NCBI GenBank assembly: GCA_026214975.1
Contig: CM047813.1
Location: 30,282,589-30,346,588, forward strand
Reading direction: 5' to 3'
Length of the DNA: 64,000 nt
From: Gentiana macrophylla
Taxonomy: Eukaryota; Streptophyta; Magnoliopsida; Gentianales; Gentianaceae
The notes beneath the pieces are model-generated. The model did no database searches and was not told the DNA's origin. It was given only the letters and a program-made list of their open reading frames with translations. How positions within the stretch are numbered: position 1 is the first letter of the stretch; every line of letters starts with the position of its first letter. Of the stretch, positions 11,694 to 22,600 are shown one piece after another. Both the position numbers and the translations under genes were made by a program.

Positions 11694-12175
11694 GATGCAC
11701 ATAATGAAAATGAGAATGGTTTTTTTGTCTTTAAATTAATTAAGATGTAAGTTGCATTTATCCTTAATTAATGTCCTTTTAATTAATTATTTAGGATAAA
11801 TAGTAAATGGATACATACTATAATAAAAATCAGAATTACGCTTTTAGCCTTACAATAACATGGGGTATTAATATGCAATTTATTAATTTAATTTAATTTT
11901 TTATTACGTGTGCAAGTGTGCTAAGTAATAATTCCCAACACATGGCCGCAAAAAGGGATTCAGAGATATGAAATTATTATTATTTTTATTTATCAGCAAT
12001 ATCTTGTTTTCTTTCTTGAATTTTTTTTTGAAGATACAAGTCGAGGGGTTAAAAGTCAAAAGAAGAGATCACTAACTCGACAACCACAATTTCCTGATTT
12101 TTCACTCCACCATTTCATCTCATTTTTCTTTTTCTTCTTCATCCTATATATTTTCCTCCTTTATCTACTTCCTCC
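11694..12175 (+). promoter_or_regulatory. Upstream region of the ASG1-like gene
   Basis: AT-rich non-coding sequence between the Chromo-E remnant and the gene core promoter. It has no coding features. CT-rich stretches occur at 12110-12175, as is common near plant promoters. The proximal promoter is therefore only ~0.5 kb from transposon DNA. Confidence 0.4.
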
Positions 12176-12183
12176 TATATATA
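12176..12183 (+). promoter_or_regulatory. TATA box of the ASG1-like gene
   Basis: TATATATA within CTATATATACAC lies about 113 bp before the ATG at 12296. Transcription would start near 12205-12215, leaving an ~85 nt CT/A-rich 5' UTR. Confidence 0.5.
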
Positions 12184-12295
12184 CACGAGAGAATTAGATT
12201 ATCTTTTTTTTCTGCAATTTACATCGGAAATATTTTTTTTTCCGCTGCAAATGAAATAAAACTCTAATTAATTAAGAAGAAGGAAATATATAACA

Positions 12296-12823
12296 ATGGG
12301 AGATGAAGCCGGATTTGGAGCATGCATAGTCAGATCATGTTATGCTTCTGAGGGATGCAACACCCTGATCACCACCATGGACAACGATGAACATGTTCGA
12401 ATGAACGATGAACATGTTCGAAATCAGGACCAGGTGCATGCCGGATCTAATCCGCCAATAAACAATAGCATCCATCATGTTCGAATGGACGATGAACGTG
12501 TTCGAAATCAGAATCAGGTGCATGCCGGATCTAATCAGCCAATAAACGTTCGAATGGACGATGAACATGATCGAAATCAGGACCAGGTGCATGCCGGATC
12601 TAATCAGCCGATCAGCAATTGCATCAATCATGTCCAAATGGACGATGAACATGTTCGAAATCAGAATCAGGGGCATGCCGGATCTAATCAGCCGATCAGC
12701 AATTGCATCCATCATGTTCGAATGGACGATGAACATGTTCGAAATCAGGATCAGGTGCATGCCGGATCTAATCAGCTAATCAGCAATACCATCCATCAAC
12801 AAAATGATTCAAGTTTTGTACAG
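12296..12823 (+). CDS. ASG1: ASG1-like exon 1 (residues 1-176)
   Basis: Starts at ATG in AACAATGGGAG, which follows an AT-rich leader. It ends with a CAG|GTATTA donor in phase 0. The first 33 residues are unique and most of the rest is the repeat array. The N-terminus is not the conserved part of the family, so an alternative start within it would not affect the domain. Confidence 0.75.
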
Positions 12824-13636
12824 GTATTAATTTCTTAATCATGTTCATTTTAGTCGTCATCTAAAACACTGCGTAATCAGGTTTTTTTAGGTTTTTCTTT
12901 TAGTAACTACTACATTGGCGGCTGGCAAATAAGATTTTTTTTAGGTTTAGCTAATTTTGTAAATAAACATATATAGGTATTTAGATCCAATTTTTTACGT
13001 CTATGTAAAATCTACTCCTAAAAACTACTCCTCCGTCCCGTAATATAAGTCTTTTAAACTTTTTCTAATGTCCCAAAAATATAAGTTTTATCACATTTCA
13101 ATCAAGAGTTTTGACACTAAACAACGCAATATTATATTATCACTACTCAAAAAAACAATACAATATTTTGCCTGATTAAAAAGAATCATTTATGATTTTT
13201 CTTAATTCATGAAAATCAAAATAGATTTATAATAATAGGGAGTATTATTTTGGCCAGTTTACCTATTTTGACCTGATTTTAGGTGCTCAGTTGACCTCTT
13301 TTGACCTGATTTTTGGTTGGTTAAGTATAAAATGGGTCATATTATTAGACCAACCCAATTTAAACTTATTTTTTAGGGTAAAAACGTCCACAACCCCTTT
13401 TCCTAGATCACTAGCTGATATGGGGACTAAACTCCAAAGAAACAACAGCAGCACATAATATAAAGCAAAAATTAGGGAAAAACCAGTGCTAATACAACCA
13501 CTAAAACCACATAGTATAATAATACACTGAACAAAGACAAACATAACAAAAAAAAACTTAAGAACAAAAATCTTCCAGGACATTCCAACCTAGATTCAAA
13601 TCACTTACTTTGAATCTGACAAAGTTATAATATTCT

Positions 13637-13670
<34 letters not shown>

Positions 13671-16600
13671 ATGCGTATCAGAAAAGTTCAAAATCTAACA
13701 AAAGAAAGTGTCAAAAGAGATACTCCACATGTTTTCTCCAACGAAAATGATCAAGTCACGTAAAAACTCCACAACTCATCCTTACAATTTGTGTAGTGTA
13801 TATTTTTTGTGTTCTTTTTTAATTTTCTTTAAAGTTTTATATGTGTAGAAAGTGTTTTATGTGGATGTGTGTGGATGGAGGGTGACGATGCCGGAAATCG
13901 TCTAAGAAGTGATACGGGTCAATTTCCTTTAAGATAAAGATCTTAAACCCTAGAAACCCTAATTTGCGTAAAGTGGGCGTGCTTTTAGGCTCGTTTGGAC
14001 TGAGCTCTCAAGTTATTTCTCGAGAGTTGCCTACGTATCCAATAGTTGAATTGGAATCAAGTCTTTCATAGTTCCTTAGTGTTGTTTATATAAGAAACAT
14101 CTCGCCTCTATTTCTTACTCTGCAAGTATTATAACTTATTATTATTCCCTAAAGATATACACGCATTAATCCCTATAGTTTAGGGATTAGTATGGACGTA
14201 TTCAATATCAAGATTGGAGTCTTTATGACTTAGTATTCCTTCCTTAATTAGGTTCGGTTACCCCGTATGTGGAATAACAGCCGGGTGGCTCTGAGCGTCC
14301 AACGTTCAGCCCCCAAGGCCACTATGGCCGAACTGGGCGGTTCCTTTTCGCCAGACCTTATCCGACTTGCGGTGGCTAGAGGAGGAACTTCTGTCGATCT
14401 TCCACCTGGGATAAGGGACCTGCCCTCAGGTACACCTCTGGGGCTCCTGGCCAACATTGCCTTATATTTACGGATGATCATTTATTACATACCCTACAAA
14501 ACTGACACGTGTCGTAGGTTGGGTCGGATATCATCAGAGAGTTGTGCCTCCTTCACTATTTTTTCTACAAATTAAAATAAATGAAAAAAAAAGGCCACAA
14601 AATCTAACTAGCGGGATCAAATGGTAATTTTTTTTTTTTTTTGCTTTTGATAAGAAACGAAAAGTAAATAAAGGGGATGAAGAAAATTTATATCTTTAAT
14701 AGCTATGGTTAGAAGTTGAGTTGTGATACGGATACAACCGTTGTGACATAACGAGTGCCACAACGTGTATCTACACCATTGATTCATAATGTAGACTCAT
14801 TGTCATCATTACTCCATTATGATCAATGGTGATGATGCACGTTGTGGCGCGTACTCGTTGTGTTACAACGGTTGTGTCTCTATCATTAGTCTTAGAAGTA
14901 ATATCGTCTTTCGCAGATGAGTCTCTTATTTCCAGCCGGTTCATCATTCTAAAATCAAAGTTCACTGCTTTCCTATGTATCTTTCCATCTCTTCTTCACT
15001 TTCACTTTCCCCATCAATTCTATTCTCACCATCTTTTCTATGCATACAAATAGTGAGAATATATTATTTTCTTTTCTCATCGATTTTTTATTTTCTCAGG
15101 TCTATTTAATTTCAATATTATTTCTTCTCGGTTACCAAACATGAAGTTAAGCAGATTGAGATTTTGGCGTTAATTTTTGGAATAGAGAAGCAAGCATATG
15201 TGGACAATATTACCCCTGATACTGCAAGTGTAAATTGGATTGGTCTAATTACTATGACCCATAATATTACCCCTGATACTGTAAGTGTAAATTGGATTGG
15301 TCTAATTATGACCCATTTTATACCTAAAACCGGGTAAAATAAGGTAAATTGATCGAAATAATAGTTTAGAGTTCAAAATAGTACAAATAATAGTTTAAGG
15401 GGGTAGATTTTAACTATAGTATAGTTTGAGGGGTAAATTTTACACGGGTAATTAATCAGCATTTTTTCCTTTTCTAAATAAACATGAGGATTTAATTAAT
15501 TTTGTAAATATATATTGTAGCTAATTTTGTAAATATATTTAGGGATTTAGTTAATTTTGTAAATATATATATATATATATAGCTAATTTTGTAAATATAT
15601 TGTATCGTAGGAGGCGGATAAGTCAAATTGGTTGGATCCCACGAAAAATCCACTTAAATTAACACTTGAAAGGACAGACTCACTGTTGGATTGGATACAA
15701 ACGACTTGGATGCAAACCACGAGTTTAGAGAGGAATGAGTCTTTTGTGCATAATAACATGGCTGGAAATGGAAATGGAAATGGAAATGATTTGGTTGACA
15801 AGTTGAAGGCAGTCAGCATTCCTTTCTTATTCTTAAGAATTGGAACATGGCAGGTATACTACTTAATAATAATAATAACTTTAATAACATGTTTTGCTTT
15901 TATTTATAAATTTAAAATAATAATAAATAAAAAAAACAACTAAGGATTGTGTTGTTAATCTGTTTTGATTTTGTAGAATAAAAATCCAAACAAACATGAG
16001 AAATTGATAGGATTGTTTTCTGTTTGGTAGAAACAATCGAAACATGAAGGCGATTTGGTGGCAAAATGTTATTTTGGTAGGCGAAAGCTTGTTTGGGAAA
16101 TTTTAGAAGGAACATTAAAGCGTAAGCTTCAAATATCATGGTCAGATATCATAGGTCTCCAAATCATCACAGGAGATAATGGATGTGACATTATAAACCT
16201 TGAGGTTAGTATGTACTACTATACTATATTATGCTTTAATATTTGTGTTATTAATTAAACATTTATAAATTAACCGGACGCTTCAAATTAATAAACTGGA
16301 CAAATCCTCGATCTCTCTAGAAACTTTTCTCTGCTTTCTCTCTAAAATCTTTTTTGCGCCGCTCCTTTGTTCCCTCCGCCCCTCCGGCGGCCATCCGGAA
16401 ACGGCATTTTGATCTGCTTCTATGTCTAGTTTCTTGTTTTTTTCCCCCTTCTCATGATCCTCTGTCGGCGGCTGCTTTGCTCTTGTTGTCTTCTAGCCGG
16501 ATCTTGGGTCCTTTGCCCGGCGGTGGGTGGCGGAGTAAGGCTTTTTTGTGGATCTGGGTTGTTAGTCGCCCATGCGGCGGTGCTATATGGTGTTTTGTGC

Positions 16601-19600
16601 CATGGGTTTCTTTCTTGCCTCGGTGGTCTGCTGTTGATGGCCTGATCTGGCTGTTCTCAAGCCGTGTCTTCGCTTCAGGTTCAAGCAGCGCTTCGCCTCC
16701 GGCATTTTAAGGTCTGTGGTGCCTCTTGCCTCCGTCTCTTTCGGGTCTTCTAGTCCCGTGCTTGGTGGTTTGGTGCTGAAGCTTTAATGGCTGGTGGTGG
16801 CTCTCTGGCCGAAGTTTGGAGTACTTTGGAAGTTCTTTTCAATAATAGATCTGAGGCTAGGATGCTGGAGTACAAAGAAGCACTCACAAGAACTGATGAA
16901 GGCAATAAGTCGATGGTGGATTACTTGGCCCTTATGAAATCTTATTCTGATGGATTAGCTGCTGCTGGATACCCCATTTCTACCTCTGAATTGATCCTTA
17001 CTGCTCTTGGTGGACTAGGTAAGGACTATGAATTAGTTATTGTCAATATAACATCCAGAATAGGCTCCTTTTCTTGGCAAGAGGTCCAATCACAACTTGT
17101 GACTCATGAAAGGTTATTAGCTCGTTTTAATCCTTCTATGAATCTGGATGTTCCATCCCTTGCTGCTCATTTGGCCACTCAGAAAATAGGAAACTACAGG
17201 CCAAATGGCAATTACAGACCTTCTGGTTGTAACAATTCTCAAAATTCAAACCGAGGCAGGGGAAGAGGAAATAAATGTGGAAGAGGTAACTCCAATTCAG
17301 GACCTAGACCTGTTTGTCAAGTGTGCTCAAGAACATGTCACATAGCTGCAAATTGCTACCACAGGTATGACTCCTCTTATACGGGTCCTGCTCCAATCAA
17401 CAATTCTGGAAATACAGCACCATTTCAAAACTCAGGGTCTAGGCCTAATTCTGCTTATGTGGCTTCAGCAGACACCTTCATTATATCCTAGTTGGTATGC
17501 AGATAGTGGAGCTACCAGTCATGTAACTTCAGACCTCAATAGCCTCCATCTCAGTTCAGGATATAAAGGATCAGATGCACTAACAGTGGGTAATGGTGAG
17601 TCTCTTTCTATAACACACATAGGTCAGTCTAATATTTATGGTAATAGCAACTCCACTCTATCTCTTAATCATATTCTTCATGTCCCTAGCATAACCAAGA
17701 ATCTTCTTAGTGTTTCTAAGTTAACCTCTGATTATCCTGTGTCTCTTGAATTTCATTCCAACTGTTGTTTTGTGAAGGATCTAGCTGCAAAGAAAGTCCT
17801 GTTAGAATGAACTCTTAAGAATGGTTTATACCAGATGCACCTTCCTGACCCATTGAGCTCTCTTCACTCCAAAGATCTTGCTGGTCAACAGTCTTCCAGT
17901 CAGCCCTTAATCAAGACAGAGCCTCCAGTTCAATCTAGTTCTAGTTTTTCCAAAGTCTTTGTTTGTAGTGAATCTAAAGGTAGTGCTGACAATGTTTGGC
18001 ATAGAAGGTTAGGACACCCTTCAAAAAGAGTCTTGAATAAAGTTCTTAAACTTTGTAATGTTTCCTTGAAAAGTAATGAAATCCTTTCCTTTTGTGAAGC
18101 TTGTCATTTGGGTAAAGAACATGCTCTTGCTTATCCTGTTTCTAATTCTAAAACTGATATGCCTTTTGAACTTGTCCATTCTGATCTTTGGGGTCATGCA
18201 CTTATAACTTCTATTGCTGGTTATTCCTATTACATACACTTTGTGGATGATTGTACTAGATACACTTGGATATACCCTTTAAAATTTAAGTCTGATGCTC
18301 TTAATGCTTTTGTTCAATTCAAAAAGCAAGTTGAAAACCAGTTCAATACTAAGATCAAGTGTCTTCAAACTGACTTGGGGGGTGAGTTTAGATCCATTGT
18401 TCATGCCCTGCAAGATTCTGGTATCCAGTTTAGACACCATTGTCCTCATGCCCATCCTCAAAATAGGAAAGCTGAGAGAAAGCATAGAGCTATAGTGGAA
18501 ATATGGCTTACCCTCCTAGCACAGGCCAAAATGCCCTTAAGATTTTGGTGGGAAAGTTTCTTGCATTCTGTAAGGTTGATCAATTATCTACCTTCACCTG
18601 TGTTAAACCATAAATCTCCTTATGAATCCTTTTTTGGCAAGCTTCCTAACTATAGCATGTTAAAAGTCTTTGGGTGTGCTTGTTACCCAAATCTTAGGCC
18701 CTATCATCAAAGGAAGTTTCAGTTTCACACAGTAAATTGTGTTCATTTAAGCCTAAGTGTTGCTCACAAAGGGTATGTGTGTCTAGATCCTAATGGCAGG
18801 GTGTATGTGTCTAGAGATGTATCTTTTGATGAACTTAGTTTTCCTTATTGCAAAATCTCCAGTCATCCTGATCATGTGTCCTCCACCACTAACCCCTATG
18901 TGTCTATGAATCCAGTTCTTACCTTGTCCAACACATGTTGTTTCTACACTTTCAACTGGTCATTCTTCTCCTCAATCTAGTCACACTCTTATTGTCCATT
19001 CGCCTACCAGTCCTTATACTCAAAACTTTGTACACAGTACTCACTCCAATGAACCACTTTCAGGACATTCTAATGACAATCCTTCTCCTGAACCTGCACA
19101 TTCTCCACCTCAACAAATTTCCTCTTCTGTCACTACTTCAAGCAATCACCATCCTATGCAAACTAGGGCCAAAAGTGGCATATTCAAGCCCATAACCTAC
19201 TCCTACTTAGCCACATCTCATCCTTCTGATGGCTCACCAGAACCTACTACAGTTGTTGATGCTCTGAAGGATCTGCTTGGAGAAAGGCTATAGAGGAAGA
19301 ATACAATGCTCTTTTGAAGAACCATACATGTGAATTGGTTCCTAGATCCCATGCTCATAACCTTGTTGATAATAGAAGGGTTTTTAAAGTTAAGCTTTAC
19401 CCATATGGCAGTGTAAATAAGCACAAGGCTAGGCTTGTTGCAAAAGGTTTCAGTCAAACACCTGGACTGGATTACACTGAGACCTTCAGTCCAGTGGCCA
19501 GGGCATCCACTATCAGAATTATTCTTGCCGTTGTCGTTGCCCTAAACCGGCCCATCAGGCAAATAGATATAAATAATGCTTTCTTGAATGGTACTTTGCA

Positions 19601-22600
19601 TAAGTCTGTATTTATGACTCAGCCTGCAGGTTTTGAAGATCCTAACAAATCTGATTATGTTTGTCAACTTAAAAAGGCTATTTATGGGTTGAAACAAGCC
19701 CCTAGAGCTTGGTTTGCTGAGCTGAGTAAACAATTAATGTTCTGGCAGTTTAGGCAATCAAGAGCTGACACTTCACTCTGTATTTTTCAGTCTGGGAAGA
19801 TCTTTTTATATGTGTTAGTATATGTGGATGATATCCTGATTACAGGGAATAGCCAGGACCTGATTCAACAGTTTATTACAGCTCTAAATGTGAAGTTTCA
19901 CTCAAAGATCTGGGGGAGTTGCATCATTTTCTGGGTATTCAAGCCTATATAGATCAAATAGGATTGTATCTATCTCAACACAACTATGCTAGACAACTGT
20001 TGGACATGTTAAAATTGTAGAATCTCAAGCCTTGTACAACACCTATGGTAGTGGTACATAAAGATCCTCCATCGTCTGAGCCAATGGCCAACCCTACCGT
20101 GTATAGAAGTACCATTAGGGCCTTACAATATTTGACCTTGACAAGACCAAATGTGGCCTTTGCTGTGAACACCCTGAGCCAACATATGCAGTCACCTATA
20201 GTTGGAGATTGGCAGGAGGTTAAGCATCTTCTGAGATACATTAAAGGGACATTATTCTATGGTTTACACTTTAAACCTGAACATCCTCTGGTTATACATG
20301 GTTTTAGTGATGCTGATTGGGCATGTGATAAGAATGACAGAAAGTCTATTGCTTCATATTGCATTTACTTAGCTGGTTGTTTAGTTTCTTGGTCTTCCAA
20401 AAAACAACATGTGGTTTTCAGATCCAACACAAAGTCTGAATATAGAGCTCTAGCCAATGCTGCTGTAGAAATACAATGGATCCTGAATTTGTTGTCAGAA
20501 ATGCATCTCAAATTACCTGCTAAACCTATTCTATGGTGTGACAACTTAGATGCTGGATCACCGGCCCATAATCATGTTCTCCTCTCAAGAGTTAAGCATA
20601 TAGAGTTGGATGCACACTTTGTGAAAGACAAAGTGAAGAGAGTTTGAGAAAGTGATAGACACTAGAGTAAACTTCAACTTAGTTTATTCATCAAATGAAA
20701 GAAGTATAAATAGTTACAATTGATGGGAGATACTAGCTAGCTTGGGCGGCCACTAGATATGGGCGGCAAGCATGCAAGTAAAAAGTAAAAGTATGTCTAT
20801 GACATAAAGTAACTAGAGTTTGACATATTAATTGTTTATATGTACCACAATTAATATGTCCTTTTACAAATAAAGTGTACAAATAATGTATACACGAAAT
20901 AAATAAATATTACATACTATTTGATATGTAATATTTCCACACACCCCCTCAAACTGGGTTGTATATGTTTATACAGCCAAGTTTGCTACTAAGTGTGCTG
21001 AACATAAGTGGTGGAATGGCCTTGGTGAGAATGTCGGCGATGCAGTGCGCCGAGGAACATCTTGGAGTTGAATAATCTTGGCATCAATCTTCTCCTTCGT
21101 GAAGTGTCTCATCAATGTCCACATGTTTGGTTTTATCATGATGGGCTGGATCCTCTGCCATGCATAATCTTGAATTATTATCACACAGAGAGTGTGATAG
21201 GGTCTTTGAATAAATTTCTTGAAGTTCGATCAGACCCTTTTTTATCCATAGAGATTCACAAATACCCAAAACTAGTGCCTGAGTTCGGCTTTCAAGATCG
21301 CTTCGAGAGAGAGGGGTTGTTTCTTGCTCCTCCAGGTGACAAGATTTCCCATACATAAAACGATGCTTTGTAGTAGACCTTCTCTTTTGTGACAACCCGC
21401 CCCAATCGACATCGATGTAAACCTTGATAAATCTCTCAAAGAGACTTGGTGAAATGCGAGGCCTTGGCCAGAGTGGATTTCAAGTACCTCGGTATCCTGT
21501 TCTCACACATCCCAATGTTGCTCGGTAGGGCAATGCATGAAGCCAAGCTAACTGCCAAATGGGCCGACTCCATATGCAATATCAAGTCTTGTATGGGGAC
21601 GTATAAATGAGTTTCCTACAAGTCTTTGATATTGATCCTTCCTGACGACAATGTCACCATGCGGCCAGGTATTCTTTGGGTCTCTTGGGATATACAGCGA
21701 GTTTGCATCCCAAATACCGATTTCCTTCAAAGAGATCCAAAGACATATTTCCTTTGAGAGATAGAGATACCCTGGTTGTTTCTTGAAATTTCCATACCAA
21801 GGAAGTATTTAAGATAGCCCAAATCCTTGACTTGAAAAACCTTTGCGAAATTACCGTTAGAGTCTTCAAATTCTGGATCTCAGTAGAGTCATCACCAGTG
21901 AGGATGATATCATCCACATAGAGTCTTCTTATTAAAAACAACAGTCCAATTCAAATCTTTTGCTAGTCTACTGACAGATATGAGATTGCAGTCTAAGTTT
22001 GGAACAAATAGGACATCCTTTAGGCATATCTTATTAGTGAGTTTAACAGTTCCAAAACCTTTTGCACATGAGATAGATCCATCAGCAGTCTTAACTTTGT
22101 GAATTTGATGACATGGCATAAGGTGAGTTATGAGGTTTTTATTGCCAGTCATATGAGAGGAGGCCCCAGAATCAACTATCCATGTTTCATTACTAATAGA
22201 AGAGTAGAATTTACCTGCACTAGCCTGAGTAGCTATGTCAGTAGATGGACTACCTTCTTTTTGTTGAGTGAGGAAAGCTTTGAATGCAGCAAACTAAGCA
22301 TTCAACTTGTTATCATTCTCCTCTTCATTGACATGCCTTCCCTGACTTTCCCTGGTAGGCTTGGAGGAGTTAGGCTTGCCATGTAGCTTCCAGCAAGTGT
22401 CCTTGGTGCGGTTTGTGCGTTTGCAGTGCTCACTGAACAACTTTCCAGTTCTATCAGTATGCTTCCTAAATGTCTCAAGAACCTCAAAGAGCTTCTCGAC
22501 GATCGGCAGGTAGCACTCTCAAAGGGGGTTGTCAGTAGGGAGTTCAAAGAAGATCACATTCCTCCTGCTTTCCTCATGTTTGACCTCAGAAAACATGGAT

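Larger units (their letters stand above)
12824..15610 (+). other. ASG1-like intron 1 (2.8 kb)
   Basis: Donor GTATTA, acceptor TCGTAG. It contains a Stowaway-like MITE (13028-13242), a 30-A run (13638-13667), a GC-rich LTR-like fragment (about 13915-14580), a two-copy tandem repeat (15206-15320) and AT-rich direct repeats next to the acceptor. Confidence 0.8.

Noticed and set aside
12335..12760. 141-codon minus-strand open frame
   Set aside because: It is antisense to the coding minisatellite of exon 1. The multiple-of-three repeat keeps other frames open by chance.
14267..14575. 102-codon frame in the GC-rich part of intron 1
   Set aside because: Lies inside the intron of a well-supported gene, no domain; high GC alone explains the open frame.
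16354..16710. 118-codon frame in the GC-rich segment before Cop1
   Set aside because: No recognised domain, overlaps another frame, and lies within intron 3.
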